Shown: positions 36,258-46,099, numbered from the stretch's first letter. The stretch: DNA of 64,000 bases from Flavobacterium sinopsychrotolerans (GCF_900110375.1 NZ_FODN01000006.1:1-64000), one strand, 5' to 3'. Notes: generated from the letters alone by a model not told the origin. Program-made: numbers and translations.

Positions 36258-37889
36258 ATGAGAAATTTTACGAAAATTATTTTATTACTGGTACTTACTG
36301 GTATAAATCAGACTGTCTGCGGTCAAGCGATGGAGGCTACAAACAGACTAAATTTACGTGGTCCTGTTCCGCCGGTTGACACTCAATATGGAAAATACAA
36401 ATCATACGAATTGATTTTAGAACTGTCTCCAGGTTTAGAGAATAGTTATAATATTAAAAAAGTACCTTTTTCGGCAGAAAAATTTACTTCAAACTTTTTT
36501 ATTTCAGGTTTGAAAAAAACTAATGATGGCGATTTTAAAATAAAATATAATTTAACTCGCTTTGAGTTAGTTAATGATGAGGATTATTTAGAAACGTATT
36601 ACCAAAAAGCACCTGCTTATTATATTGGTTTAGAGTCTAATTTAGAAATCTCAGACAAATCAGGAAAAGTAATTTACAAAAGATACACGACTCCTAAAGT
36701 ATGTATGTATGTTACAAATCCAACAGAAACTTATGAGAGATTGAGTTACAAAATAGTAAACGATAACTTTAATGCAATGATTGCTGAGTTTGAAGGTTTT
36801 TACCTGTATGGTCCTGCAATTAGCAATTTGAAATACGTTGATATTGAAAAGAAGAAAAAATCAAAATCAAAATTCAATACTGACGAGTTCAATACATCCG
36901 TTCAGGTTCTACCTAATTTGGTGGATGTGGATAGAGAAAACTGGTTAGATTTATTTGGAGAAGCGCAAAATTACTGGAAAGAATTTGTTGCTTTTCAAGA
37001 TAAAGAAGATGAAGATTTAGCTAAAAAAGTTAGGTTTACTGCAAACTATAATTTGGTTGCTACAAACATACTTTTAGGTCAGATTGATGAGGCTAATAAA
37101 TATATGCCTGGAGTAAAAGAAAATGAAAAAAGCTTTTTAGGTATGAGAACAGATTATCCTTATTTGACGACAGTTATCGAGGAAATTGATAGGTATAAAA
37201 AGATTACTGAAAAAGCATCTACAATTGAAGCTATTCAAGCAGAGCCAGTTTTAGCTTCTTACAAAAAATCAGCTACAGCATTTAGATATGCAGAATTTGA
37301 TGGTGAAGTTTTAAATGTAGATTCTGAAGTATTTAAAGGGAAAGTCAGAATCATCAGTGATTTTCCGGAATTGGTTGACTTAAGAACAGAGCAAACAGTA
37401 TCTGGACTTAGATCTATGATGGACGGTATTGGTTCAGAAAAAAGCAGTGTTAGAATTTATGTTGAAGGGGAGAAAAAACCTAAAAAAACAAACTTGAAAA
37501 AGGTTGTTAATATTAAAGATAATGAAGGTAGAATGTATATTGTAGGTAAAGCAGGAAGAGGAGTTCCTCTTGTTTCAGTTGGTGCTGCAGTAGATAAAGT
37601 AGAAACAAATACAAAAAGATATTCATTGTTTGAAGAGGTTAAAAAAGGAGCTAAAGTTTCATTGTACCACGAGTTCTTTCCTCAGGATGATTATTCTTTG
37701 AAGAAACCAACTCAAGATGAATTCTTTACTCCTCCGGTTTTTCTTGGAAGAAGAAAAGCATTAAAAGAATATTTTTCTGATTGTCCGAAAATGATTGAAA
37801 GTATCGATAAAGGTGTTTATGACTTTGAAAACAAAGAGACATATATTAAAATGTATGATGACTATACAGAATTTTGTGGGAATTCATAA
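36258..37889 (+). CDS. Large secreted hypothetical protein, partner of 35115
   Basis: A 543-residue exported protein (signal peptide ending TVCGQA). Beta-rich N-terminal region (about 40-200), helical middle (about 225-330; KKVRFTANYNLVATNILLGQ), and a C-terminal region with Lys-rich stretches and several cysteines (CPKM, EFCGNS). No type IX sorting domain and no membrane helix were seen. It begins 6 bp after the upstream gene and ends at a terminator, so the two form a bicistronic operon. Function unknown. Confidence 0.8.
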   Translation: MRNFTKIILLLVLTGINQTVCGQAMEATNRLNLRGPVPPVDTQYGKYKSYELILELSPGLENSYNIKKVPFSAEKFTSNFFISGLKKTNDGDFKIKYNLTRFELVNDEDYLETYYQKAPAYYIGLESNLEISDKSGKVIYKRYTTPKVCMYVTNPTETYERLSYKIVNDNFNAMIAEFEGFYLYGPAISNLKYVDIEKKKKSKSKFNTDEFNTSVQVLPNLVDVDRENWLDLFGEAQNYWKEFVAFQDKEDEDLAKKVRFTANYNLVATNILLGQIDEANKYMPGVKENEKSFLGMRTDYPYLTTVIEEIDRYKKITEKASTIEAIQAEPVLASYKKSATAFRYAEFDGEVLNVDSEVFKGKVRIISDFPELVDLRTEQTVSGLRSMMDGIGSEKSSVRIYVEGEKKPKKTNLKKVVNIKDNEGRMYIVGKAGRGVPLVSVGAAVDKVETNTKRYSLFEEVKKGAKVSLYHEFFPQDDYSLKKPTQDEFFTPPVFLGRRKALKEYFSDCPKMIESIDKGVYDFENKETYIKMYDDYTEFCGNS

Positions 37890-37919
37890 TTTTGTTTTCT
37901 ATTAAAAAATTATTTTAAA

Positions 37920-37954
37920 AAAAGGGCTATCTCAAAAAGATAGCCCTTTTTTTA
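37920..37954 (+). terminator. Intrinsic terminator
   Basis: GGGCTATCT and AGATAGCCC pair around CAAAA and are followed by T7. Ends the two-gene operon. The rest of 37955-38189 holds nothing recognisable. Confidence 0.9.
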
Positions 37955-38189
37955 AAATGATTTTTTTAAGTTTTACGGGTGTTTGTACTTTTTTAAAAAC
38001 GGAATGCTAAAACAGTTTGTTTTAGTGTGAAAAGTTACACAATCATTGCGGAAGCTAATCGATAAATCGACTTCAAAAAAAGTACGTCATTTCATTTGGT
38101 CTGTCTCGAAAGCTATCGAAATTCGTATGCTTGAAAAAAATAGGAGTAAAAACTAAAAAACTACGCAAAAAGAAAATCAATAAACATTG

Positions 38190-38197
38190 TATCTTTG
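38190..38197 (+). promoter_or_regulatory. -7 promoter box for the NADH dehydrogenase gene
   Basis: TATCTTTG matches TAnnTTTG, 21 bp before the start at 38219. Confidence 0.6.
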
Positions 38198-38218
38198 AAA
38201 TTTAGAAATTCAAACTAT

Positions 38219-39523
38219 ATGAACATCCCAAATTCAACTTTACCCAGAATAGTAATTATAGGAGGTGGCTTCGCAGGAATCGCATTAGCCAAAAAACTAA
38301 AAAATAAAAAAGTTCAGGTTGTTCTTTTAGATAAACACAATTATCATACTTTTCAACCTTTATTATATCAAGTAGCCACAGGCGGTCTCGAAGCCGGTTC
38401 CATAGCATACCCAATCAGAAAAGTAATTCAGGAATACGATGACGTCTATTTTAGGCTCACTAATGTCCAAGAAATAGACACTAAAAACCAAAAAATAATT
38501 ACCGAAATTGGGGAATTAACTTATGATTATTTAGTTATTGCCACGGGTTCCAAAACCAATTATTTTGGCAACAAAGAAATTGAGCGCAACAGTATGGCTA
38601 TGAAAACCATACCGCAATCGCTTAATATAAGAAGTTTGATTCTTGAAAATTTTGAGCAAGCCGTTTTGACTACCGATGTAGTCGAACAAAACAGTCTCAT
38701 CAATTTTGTACTTGTAGGTGGCGGACCAACAGGAGTAGAGCTTGCAGGGGCTCTGGCCGAAATGAAAAAAGCCATTCTGCAAAAAGATTATCCCGATCTT
38801 GATATTGCCAAAATGGAAATCAATTTGATTCAAAGTGGTGATAGGATTCTTAATACAATGAGTGAGAAATCTTCTCAAGCTGCCGAGGAGTTTTTAACCA
38901 GTTTGGGTGTAAAAATCTGGAAAAACGTCCGAGTAACTAATTATGACGGACGCACGATAACGACAAATTCCGATTTAACGTTTGAAACCGCCACCGTAAT
39001 CTGGACCGCAGGCGTTCAAGGCGCTATTGTTGCGGGATTGGATGCAAAATCTTTGGTCGAAAAAGTAGAACGCATACGGGTTAATGAATACAATCAAGTG
39101 GCGGGCTACGAAAATATTTTTGCCGTAGGCGATATTGCTTCTATGGAATCCGAAACTTATCCGCAGGGACATCCAATGATGGCTCAACCTGCGATGCAGC
39201 AAGGAGAATTATTGGGCGAAAACTTAATAAAATTAATTGAAAACAAACCCATGGAAGCTTTCGAATACAATGACAAAGGCTCGATGGCAACCATAGGAAG
39301 AAATAAAGCGGTGGTCGATTTGCCTAAATACCATTTTAATGGCGTTTTTGCCTGGTTTGTCTGGATGTTTGTGCATTTATTTTCCCTTATTGGATTCAAA
39401 AATAAAGCCGTCGTATTCCTGAATTGGGTCTACAATTACATTCGTTTTGATCGAGAAGGAAGATTAATCATTAGACCTTACAAAAAGAAAAGTTTTACGA
39501 CTTTTACGAGTGATGAAGTGTAA
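38219..39523 (+). CDS. ndh: Type II NADH dehydrogenase (FAD-dependent)
   Basis: A 434-residue flavoprotein oxidising NADH and reducing quinone without proton pumping. It has an N-terminal FAD-binding GGGFAGIALAKKL, the QPLLYQVATGGLE segment near the isoalloxazine ring, an NADH-binding LVGGGPTGVELAGALAEM, and the second FAD motif NIFAVGDIAS. Hydrophobic C-terminal helices (FAWFVWMFVHLFSLIGF) anchor it to the membrane. Start taken at ATG 38219 (MNIPNS); the upstream in-frame TTG overlaps the promoter box. Monocistronic. Confidence 0.95.
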   Translation: MNIPNSTLPRIVIIGGGFAGIALAKKLKNKKVQVVLLDKHNYHTFQPLLYQVATGGLEAGSIAYPIRKVIQEYDDVYFRLTNVQEIDTKNQKIITEIGELTYDYLVIATGSKTNYFGNKEIERNSMAMKTIPQSLNIRSLILENFEQAVLTTDVVEQNSLINFVLVGGGPTGVELAGALAEMKKAILQKDYPDLDIAKMEINLIQSGDRILNTMSEKSSQAAEEFLTSLGVKIWKNVRVTNYDGRTITTNSDLTFETATVIWTAGVQGAIVAGLDAKSLVEKVERIRVNEYNQVAGYENIFAVGDIASMESETYPQGHPMMAQPAMQQGELLGENLIKLIENKPMEAFEYNDKGSMATIGRNKAVVDLPKYHFNGVFAWFVWMFVHLFSLIGFKNKAVVFLNWVYNYIRFDREGRLIIRPYKKKSFTTFTSDEV

Positions 39524-39747
39524 TTGTCGAAAATCTTAAAGTCAAATGTCGAAAGTATTTTTGAGTTGTTTGTCATTCGACTTTAACTTTTTTACTTACA
39601 ATATCATGCGATAAAAACCAAATTAACTCATTTAAATAGCACTCTAAATTCTCTGTATCTCTTTGTGAATATTTAAATCTATCTCAAAAATTAGTATTAA
39701 AAAGATAGTCATTTTACTTTAAGACTTTTGACTTTCAAACGTTAGGA

Positions 39748-40809
39748 CTAAAAATCCTTTTCTTTGTAATAATTCACCATCAAATTCACAAATTTACTAT
39801 ATCCTTCCATGCCGTCTTTTTGCTGGTTTACTTTGAGGAATTGGTCGTAAAAAGCATGGAAACCTTTGTCAATAATCGTATCGTATTGTTTCCAGAAATG
39901 TTCACTTTCTTTATAATTTTTCAAAATGCCGGGATGAACATTTTTTAATAATTGTTTGTAAATCGTTTCATCTCGGGCTTGCCAATTGCCTAAACAATAG
40001 CGTAAAGCCATGCTATATCCTGAATATTGAATGTATAAATCATCATTTTTTACAGAAGCTAAAAACCCAATAAAGTTGCATTCACTTTCGCTTGCGTAAC
40101 CCATCTGATGTGCCATTTCATGATTGGTAGTCATCGGAAAACTATACATTGGGCCCAAATAATTAACCTGCGCTTCATTGGTAAACGGATTGAGATAACC
40201 TCCAAAACCCATATAGGTCAACGGCAAACTAATCAGTGATTTCTTGGTGCTTAGCTTTGAATAGGAGAAATAAGGATGTTCAACAGATAAGTTTTTGTAT
40301 CCATTCAGACTCATTTCAAAAACCTGTTCTTGTGAGTAGGGAAATACCACTTTCAAGCTGTTGTTTTTTGTGATTTGGTAATGTACAGCATTGGTTTTAG
40401 CAATTATTTTTTTGGTGAAAGCCAATAAATCAGCATCCGAATAGTCTTTTTGAATTTCCATTTTTTCAAAAAGCGGTTCGCGGTAATAATTCAATGCCCA
40501 AAGAACATGAAACAAAAAGTAAAAAATTGAAACAAAACTCAAGATGCTCAAAACAGTGTCTTTCCAATTGGATTTCCAGGTTTTTCGTTTGTTCCAAATC
40601 CATTTTAAAATAAATAAAATAAGAATAAAATAAAGACAGTCACCTACAGAAAAAGGAATTCCACCCAAAACACTTCTCGAAAATAACGAAAGAATCGGAT
40701 AAAAACCATTGCTGTACCAATCTTCTATCTGTTTCGGGTAAAAGGGAATTATTTGCAAAAGCAGTATTTGGATCAGTAGGAAGGAGGAAAGGAAATATTT
40801 TGTTTTCAA
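39748..40809 (-). CDS. DUF3810 membrane protein with HExxH motif
   Basis: A 353-residue protein with three N-terminal membrane helices (about 5-25, 50-70 and 85-110), then a soluble domain containing TNHEMAHQMGYASE (about 230-243). HEMAH fits the HExxH zinc-metallopeptidase motif, and the following GYASESECNF supplies a Glu ligand. This is the DUF3810 family of Bacteroidota, likely membrane-bound metalloproteases of unknown substrate. It is divergent from pepD with 109 bp between, and ends in a gap of 224 bp after ndh that holds only AGTC-type short repeats. Confidence 0.88.
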   Translation of the reverse strand: MKTKYFLSSFLLIQILLLQIIPFYPKQIEDWYSNGFYPILSLFSRSVLGGIPFSVGDCLYFILILFILKWIWNKRKTWKSNWKDTVLSILSFVSIFYFLFHVLWALNYYREPLFEKMEIQKDYSDADLLAFTKKIIAKTNAVHYQITKNNSLKVVFPYSQEQVFEMSLNGYKNLSVEHPYFSYSKLSTKKSLISLPLTYMGFGGYLNPFTNEAQVNYLGPMYSFPMTTNHEMAHQMGYASESECNFIGFLASVKNDDLYIQYSGYSMALRYCLGNWQARDETIYKQLLKNVHPGILKNYKESEHFWKQYDTIIDKGFHAFYDQFLKVNQQKDGMEGYSKFVNLMVNYYKEKDF

Positions 40810-40876
40810 TGTTTGAATTTTGGAAATGTAAATATAATTACAATATCAATTACTATCATACCGAATTTAAACTTTG

Positions 40877-40884
40877 TAACTTTG
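40877..40884 (+). promoter_or_regulatory. -7 promoter box for pepD
   Basis: TAACTTTG matches TAnnTTTG, 34 bp before the start at 40919. Confidence 0.5.
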
Positions 40885-40918
40885 GGACTTGTAAATGTTA
40901 AACCTCAAACAAAAATAA

Positions 40919-42382
40919 ATGAGTCAGGAAATAAGAAATCTGGAACCAAAAGCACTTTGGAATAAGTTTGCCGATTTGAATGCCGTGCCTCGTCCTTCTA
41001 AAAAAGAAGAGCGTGTAATTGAGTTCATGAAAAACTTTGGAAATAATCTAGGATTGGAAACTTTTGAAGATGAAATTCGCAACGTAATCATCCGCAAACC
41101 GGCAACTGCTGGAATGGAAAACCGAAAAGCAATCGTACTTCAAGGACATTTGGATATGGTGCACCAAAAAAATTCGGATACCGTTTTTGATTTTGATACA
41201 CAAGGAATCGATATGTATGTAGATGGAGATTGGGTTCGTGCTCGCGGAACAACTCTTGGTGCTGATAACGGTCTTGGAGTTGCGGCTATCATGGCAATTT
41301 TAGAAAGTACGGATATTCCACATCCTGCAATAGAAGCTTTGTTTACTATTGACGAAGAAACAGGAATGACTGGAGCGTTGAACTTAAAAGGAGGTATTCT
41401 GCAAGGTCAAATTCTTTTGAATTTAGATACAGAAGAGGATGATGAAATCGACATTGGTTGTGCAGGGGGAATTGATGTAACAGCTACTGCTGAGTATGAT
41501 GAAGAGGAAACTCCGGAAGGATCTGTTGGATATACGATTACCGTAAAAGGATTGAAAGGTGGGCATTCTGGAATGGATATTCACAAAGGGTTGGGCAATG
41601 CCAATAAAATCATGAACCGATTATTGTTTGATGGTTTTGATAATTTTGGTTTGCAAATTTCAGAAATAAAAGGAGGAAGTTTACGTAATGCGATTCCTCG
41701 TGAAAGTCAGGCAAAAGTAATTATTGCCGAAGTGTATGATGAAGCTTTTGTTTTTGATATGCAGCAAATTGTAAACGAAATCAAAACAGAGTTTAAAACA
41801 ACGGAGCCAAATTTAGAAGTTGTTTTTGAGAAAATGGAGGCAACTCCTGCTAAAGTAATGCCGACAATTGCTCAGTTTTACTTTGTAAGATCGATGTATA
41901 CTGCTCACAACGGAGTGTACAGAATGAGTGCTGATTTTGACGATTTAGTAGAAACATCAAATAATATTGCCAAAGTAATTGTTGGAGACGGACAACTTTC
42001 AGTGCAATGTTTAACGCGCTCTTCTGTTGAAACATCTAAATTTGATTTGGCTAATGCCTTGCGTTCTGCATTCGAATTAATGGGTTGCGAAGTAGAATTT
42101 TCTGGAGCGTATCCAGGTTGGACACCGAATTCTGAATCAGAGATTTTGGATGTTTTAGTTCCAATTTACGAAAAACAAAACGGTGAGAAACCAAAAGTAG
42201 TGGCGTGTCACGCCGGATTAGAATGTGGAATTCTGGGAACTAATTATCCAGATATGGATATGATTTCTTTTGGGCCAACGATTCACGGTGCACATTCCCC
42301 TGATGAAAGAGCGAGTATTTCCTCTTCTCAGAAATTTTGGAAATTTGTATTGGAAATTTTAGCCAATATTCCGGTGAAATAG
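40919..42382 (+). CDS. pepD: Aminoacyl-histidine dipeptidase (M20 family)
   Basis: A 487-residue zinc dipeptidase cleaving Xaa-His and similar dipeptides. The M20 metal site is visible: LQGHLDMVHQK (metal His, catalytic Asp), TTLGADNGLG (bridging Asp), FTIDEETGMTGA (catalytic Glu and metal Glu), LDTEEDDEIDIGCAGG and the C-terminal His in TIHGAHSPDERA. The lid domain is inserted at about 205-390 with KGLKGGHSGMDI. Length agrees with PepD. It is cytoplasmic, transcribed alone, and followed by a large hairpin. Confidence 0.96.
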   Translation: MSQEIRNLEPKALWNKFADLNAVPRPSKKEERVIEFMKNFGNNLGLETFEDEIRNVIIRKPATAGMENRKAIVLQGHLDMVHQKNSDTVFDFDTQGIDMYVDGDWVRARGTTLGADNGLGVAAIMAILESTDIPHPAIEALFTIDEETGMTGALNLKGGILQGQILLNLDTEEDDEIDIGCAGGIDVTATAEYDEEETPEGSVGYTITVKGLKGGHSGMDIHKGLGNANKIMNRLLFDGFDNFGLQISEIKGGSLRNAIPRESQAKVIIAEVYDEAFVFDMQQIVNEIKTEFKTTEPNLEVVFEKMEATPAKVMPTIAQFYFVRSMYTAHNGVYRMSADFDDLVETSNNIAKVIVGDGQLSVQCLTRSSVETSKFDLANALRSAFELMGCEVEFSGAYPGWTPNSESEILDVLVPIYEKQNGEKPKVVACHAGLECGILGTNYPDMDMISFGPTIHGAHSPDERASISSSQKFWKFVLEILANIPVK

Positions 42383-42387
42383 TATTT

Positions 42388-42451
42388 AGTTTTCAGTCGC
42401 AGTTTTCAGTCTTATAATAAGGTAAACTGAAAACTGGGACTGAAAACTTTT
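42388..42451. terminator. Large hairpin with nested direct repeat, probable bidirectional terminator
   Basis: Arms of 23 bp (42388-42410 and 42426-42448) pair with one mismatch. Each arm is itself two copies of AGTTTTCAGT. It lies between pepD and the convergent small gene at 42458. Confidence 0.65.
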
Positions 42452-42457
42452 AAAAAA

Positions 42458-42568
42458 TTAGTCTCTTTTAGGAGCGTTCTTCTTATCTCTTTTTTCTTCT
42501 TTCTTTTCTTTAGCCGTTTTTAAAGGCTCTTTTTTCGCCGTTTTCTTTGCGTCTTGACTTTTTGCCAT
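42458..42568 (-). CDS. Very small lysine-rich protein
   Basis: A 36-residue ORF: MAKSQDAKKTAKKEPLKTAK followed by a run of Glu/Lys and ending NAPKRD. Half of the residues are Lys, with regularly spaced AKK motifs. It is too short for usual gene finders, but composition and a clean start and stop support it. I recall similar Lys-rich mini-proteins from other Flavobacteriaceae, which should be checked. It could bind nucleic acid or ribosomes; that is only a guess from charge. Confidence 0.6.
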   Translation of the reverse strand: MAKSQDAKKTAKKEPLKTAKEKKEEKRDKKNAPKRD

Positions 42569-42644
42569 GATATGGGTATTTAGGTTTTGTTTTTAATTCT
42601 TGAAGTAGGTAAATGTATATAATATTTTTGATTTGTGTTAAATA

Positions 42645-42983
42645 TTATTTCAAAAAATCCCCATCGATGATTAATAATTCGACACCATTAGCGGCTATAG
42701 ACCGATGCGAACTTTCATTGTCTGAGACGATATAAGTCATTCCTTTAGAAAGCTGGACTTGTTCTCCGGATTCTAATTCACTGATAAATTCTCCTTCAAG
42801 ACAATGAACAATATGTCCTTTTTGACACCAGTGATTTGCTACATACCCTTTGGAATAGGTTACTTTGCGAATTCTAAGTCCGCCTAATTGTTTTGTTTGC
42901 CAATGCGCAATTCCTGTTGTACCGATATGTTCGATTTTTTCTATTGAATCCCAATCAATAGTTTGAAAAGGTATAGTAGACAT
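42645..42983 (-). CDS. DHCW-motif cupin protein
   Basis: A 112-residue single-domain cupin. NHWCQKGHIVHCLEGEF (about 50-66) holds the metal-binding His residues of cupin motif 1 and matches the DHCW-motif subfamily (here NHW C). GMTYIVSDNESSHRSIA forms motif 2. It is a small beta-barrel, probably metal-binding. No substrate is known for this subfamily. It is soluble and monocistronic. Confidence 0.87.
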   Translation of the reverse strand: MSTIPFQTIDWDSIEKIEHIGTTGIAHWQTKQLGGLRIRKVTYSKGYVANHWCQKGHIVHCLEGEFISELESGEQVQLSKGMTYIVSDNESSHRSIAANGVELLIIDGDFLK

Positions 42984-43039
42984 ACATTTTACTTTTTAAA
43001 TTGTTGAAATTTTGATTTAAATGGTATCACTCCAAAATA

Positions 43040-43072
43040 AAATTCCCCAATTTCTTTTAGAATTGAGGAATG
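43040..43072 (-). terminator. Intrinsic terminator of the gene at 43118
   Basis: ATTCCCCAATT and AATTGAGGAAT pair around a short loop with one mismatch. On the minus strand it is followed by TTTTATTTT. Confidence 0.6.
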
Positions 43073-43117
43073 GTTTAATTTTTTATAAAAGTGTAAACTT
43101 TGATTCAATAGTAATGT

Positions 43118-43885
43118 TTATTTTTTCTTTAAAACTTTATATTCTTCATAACAGCCACTAATGGCGTCCATAATCTGTAAGTCGTTAGCTGTTTTTATAA
43201 AGGATTCCGAGTAGTTGCAACGCTGTAAAATTTCAGGGATTTCATTTTTATCAATACCTAAAAGTACGGCTATAGTTTCTCTGTCAAATTTTGATTCCAG
43301 AAGATTACGCACGGTATCATCTTTCTTCATTTCTTTGAGTTTTTTGAGCTCTTTTGGATTGTTACCAAAGAAATTATACAACATATCGGCTGGATTAAAG
43401 ATAGACCCAAGAACTTTTCCAAACGCATTTGGAGAATATTCGCCAGCTTCATATCCTTGAGTCAATCCGGAAATACTATAACGATAGTTTTCTCTTACAG
43501 GAATGATTTTAGTGTCAACTTCTAGATATCCGGTCAGATTAAAAGGGCGGATGACCACTTCTTCTAGCGCAATGGCTTTTTCAGTAAGTTGTATTTTGGT
43601 GCTTTTATTTTTGATCCAGTCATTGGTGACGCGTACGCGAAGCGATTGGAATCCCAAACTGGTAATATGTAAGGTATCGTTCAGTTGAACATCTATTTCA
43701 AAATATCCTCCCGAATCAGTGGTTGCACCTCTAACTTTATTGACATTAATGATATTTACACTTGATAATGGTTGTCTGGTAGTATTACTGATGATGATAC
43801 CATTAACTTTTTGGGAGGGCTCTTTAACTTGCGCAAAAGCAGTTGCCGATAGTACTAAAAAAAAGAAAACTACAAAATATTTCAT
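43118..43885 (-). CDS. Exported protein with carboxypeptidase-like regulatory domain
   Basis: A 255-residue protein with a signal peptide (ending TAFAQ). The first mature domain (about 25-100) is a CarboxypepD_reg-like beta sandwich: VNGIIISNTTRQPLSSVNII, TTDSGGYFEI, LHITSLGFQSL. This module is common at the start of TonB-dependent receptors but here is followed by about 150 charged, mostly helical residues and no barrel. It is therefore a stand-alone periplasmic or outer-membrane-associated protein. Function unknown. Confidence 0.85.
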   Translation of the reverse strand: MKYFVVFFFLVLSATAFAQVKEPSQKVNGIIISNTTRQPLSSVNIINVNKVRGATTDSGGYFEIDVQLNDTLHITSLGFQSLRVRVTNDWIKNKSTKIQLTEKAIALEEVVIRPFNLTGYLEVDTKIIPVRENYRYSISGLTQGYEAGEYSPNAFGKVLGSIFNPADMLYNFFGNNPKELKKLKEMKKDDTVRNLLESKFDRETIAVLLGIDKNEIPEILQRCNYSESFIKTANDLQIMDAISGCYEEYKVLKKK

Positions 43886-43971
43886 ATACTGATTTAAGAC
43901 TTTAAAAGTAATAAAACAGGATTAAATATTTTGTAGTTCCAGTATAATTATAAGAAAATTAACAATACTTG

Positions 43972-45897
43972 TTAGTCTCTTCTCGGTCTTCTTGGTCTTG
44001 GTGAATCACCAAAGCTTTCAGAACGTCTCGGTGCTCTGTCAGATGAACCTTCAGTTCTAGGTCTGTCAGATGAAAAACCACCTTCTCTTCTTGGAGCATC
44101 ACTTCTTCCGCCAAATCCACCTTCTCTAGGAGCTGAACTTCTGTCGCTTCTAAATCCGCCTGAACCTTCTCTTCTCGGAGCAAAACTTCCTTCTCTTCTT
44201 GGGGCTGAACTTCTTCCGCCACCAAAACTTCCGCCAGAACTTCTTCCATTGTGATCACGTCTTCCGCCACCATCATTTTTAGAAATTTCAACATTGATTC
44301 TACGTCCTTCTAATTGTACGTTATTCAATACTTCCATCACTTTGTCAGTATGTTCCGGATCTGTGTTAAAGAAAGAGAAACCTTCTTTTACGTCTACTTT
44401 GAAAACATCATCACGACCTAAGTCTAATGTTTCTTTCAAGTAATCTTTCAATGACATCCAATCAAAGTTATCTCTAGAACCTATATTCACGAAATATCTT
44501 GTCGCACCACCATTGTTGTTTTCTCTTGGAGCACCATCTCTGTCATCACGCTCACGTCTTTCAGAACCTGAAGCTTGATTAGAAATATCTCTGTTTTTCT
44601 TATAGTAATTGATAAAACGATTAAATTCAACCGATACCATTTTCTTGATTAATTCCTCTTTTGATAAATCTTCAAGAACGCTGTTAATTGCAGGAAGGTA
44701 AGTGTCAATTTCGTGATCAACTTCCGTGTCTTTAATTTTATTAGCTAAGTGTAGCAATTGGATTTCACAGATCTCAATTCCGGAAGGAATTGTTTTTTCT
44801 TCAAATTTTTGTTTGATGATTCTTTCGATTGAAGAAATCTTACGCAATTCACTTTTAGTAACAATTACAATAGAAGTACCTAATTTTCCAGCACGACCAG
44901 TACGACCTGAACGGTGATTGTATGTTTCGATTTCGTCAGGTAATTGATAATTTACTACGTGAGTAATATTGTCAACGTCAATTCCACGTGCAGCTACGTC
45001 AGTTGCTACAAGCATTTGGATTTGTCTTCCTCTAAAAGATTTCATTACACCATCACGTTGCGCTTGAGATAAATCTCCGTGCAATGCAGCAGCGCTGTAT
45101 CCATCTTCAACCAATTTTTCAGCAACAGCTTGTGTGTCTCTTTTGGTACGACAAAAAACTACTGAGAAAATGTCTGGATTAGAATCGGCTAAACGTTTCA
45201 AAGCTTCATAACGGTCACGAGCATTAACAAGGTAAAATTCGTGTGAAACTGTAGCTGAACCTGAGTTTTTAGCTCCAACTGTAATTTCAATTGGATCTTT
45301 CATGAATTGTTTTCCAATACGTGCTACTTCAGCAGGCATTGTTGCAGAGAATAACCATGTGTTTTTTTCGTCTGGCGTAGTCGAAAGGATGTTTACGATA
45401 TCTTCGTAGAAACCCATATTCAACATTTCGTCAGCTTCGTCAAGAATACAATAGTTGATTTGAGAGATGTTTACCAATCCTCTATTGATCATGTCTTGCA
45501 TTCTTCCTGGAGTTGCCACAATAATTTGTGCGCCTCTCTTTATGTCTCTCGCTTGTTCTGTAATGCTAGCTCCACCGTAAACTGCTACCACATTAATACC
45601 TTTTTCGTATTTAGAGTAGTTTTTAATTTCGTTGGTAATCTGCAAACAAAGTTCGCGTGTTGGAGATAAAATTAATGCTTGTGTATTTCTGTTGTTGGCA
45701 TCAATTTTCTGAATAACTGGAAAACCAAAAGCTGCCGTTTTCCCTGTCCCTGTCTGAGCCAACGCAACCATATCTGTGTCTTTTTCCAATAATAGGGGAA
45801 TCGCTTTCTCCTGTACTTCGGTCGGATTTTCAAATCCTAGATCTAAAATCGCCTTCAGTAACGATTCACTCAATCCTAATTGTTCAAATTTATTCAT
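43972..45897 (-). CDS. deaD: DEAD-box RNA helicase with DbpA-like domain and RG-rich tail
   Basis: A 641-residue helicase. The N-terminal RecA domain has the Q motif (FEQLGLSESLL, GFENPTEVQ), AQTGTGKT, PTREL, DEAD and SATMP. The second RecA domain has ARGIDVDN and HRSGRTGRAG. A DbpA-type RNA-binding domain (about 470-540; FVNIGSRDNFDWMSLKDYL) follows. The last 100 residues are Gly/Arg/Ser-rich with repeats of APRREG, which should bind RNA loosely and could drive condensation. Such CsdA/DeaD enzymes assist ribosome assembly and cold adaptation. Start taken at ATG 45897 (MNKFEQLG), eight codons inside the longest frame. Confidence 0.93.
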   Translation of the reverse strand: MNKFEQLGLSESLLKAILDLGFENPTEVQEKAIPLLLEKDTDMVALAQTGTGKTAAFGFPVIQKIDANNRNTQALILSPTRELCLQITNEIKNYSKYEKGINVVAVYGGASITEQARDIKRGAQIIVATPGRMQDMINRGLVNISQINYCILDEADEMLNMGFYEDIVNILSTTPDEKNTWLFSATMPAEVARIGKQFMKDPIEITVGAKNSGSATVSHEFYLVNARDRYEALKRLADSNPDIFSVVFCRTKRDTQAVAEKLVEDGYSAAALHGDLSQAQRDGVMKSFRGRQIQMLVATDVAARGIDVDNITHVVNYQLPDEIETYNHRSGRTGRAGKLGTSIVIVTKSELRKISSIERIIKQKFEEKTIPSGIEICEIQLLHLANKIKDTEVDHEIDTYLPAINSVLEDLSKEELIKKMVSVEFNRFINYYKKNRDISNQASGSERRERDDRDGAPRENNNGGATRYFVNIGSRDNFDWMSLKDYLKETLDLGRDDVFKVDVKEGFSFFNTDPEHTDKVMEVLNNVQLEGRRINVEISKNDGGGRRDHNGRSSGGSFGGGRSSAPRREGSFAPRREGSGGFRSDRSSAPREGGFGGRSDAPRREGGFSSDRPRTEGSSDRAPRRSESFGDSPRPRRPRRD

Positions 45898-46099
45898 ATG
45901 TATTTTTAAAATAGGGTGCAAAATTACTGTTTATAATTCATATAAACTAATGCTATTTTAAGATTTAATGATTTATTATAATTTGATTATCAGAAAGTTA
46001 TATTTTTATTTGCAAATTTGAGGTTTCGATTTGGACAATTGAGTGTGAAATTATGACTTGAAATTTAATATTTTGTTGTAAAAATGTTGTATTCAATAG

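Noticed and set aside
43959..44294. 111-residue ORF with many EE and VAEE repeats
   Set aside because: It is a shifted frame of the RG-rich repeat tail of the DEAD-box helicase.
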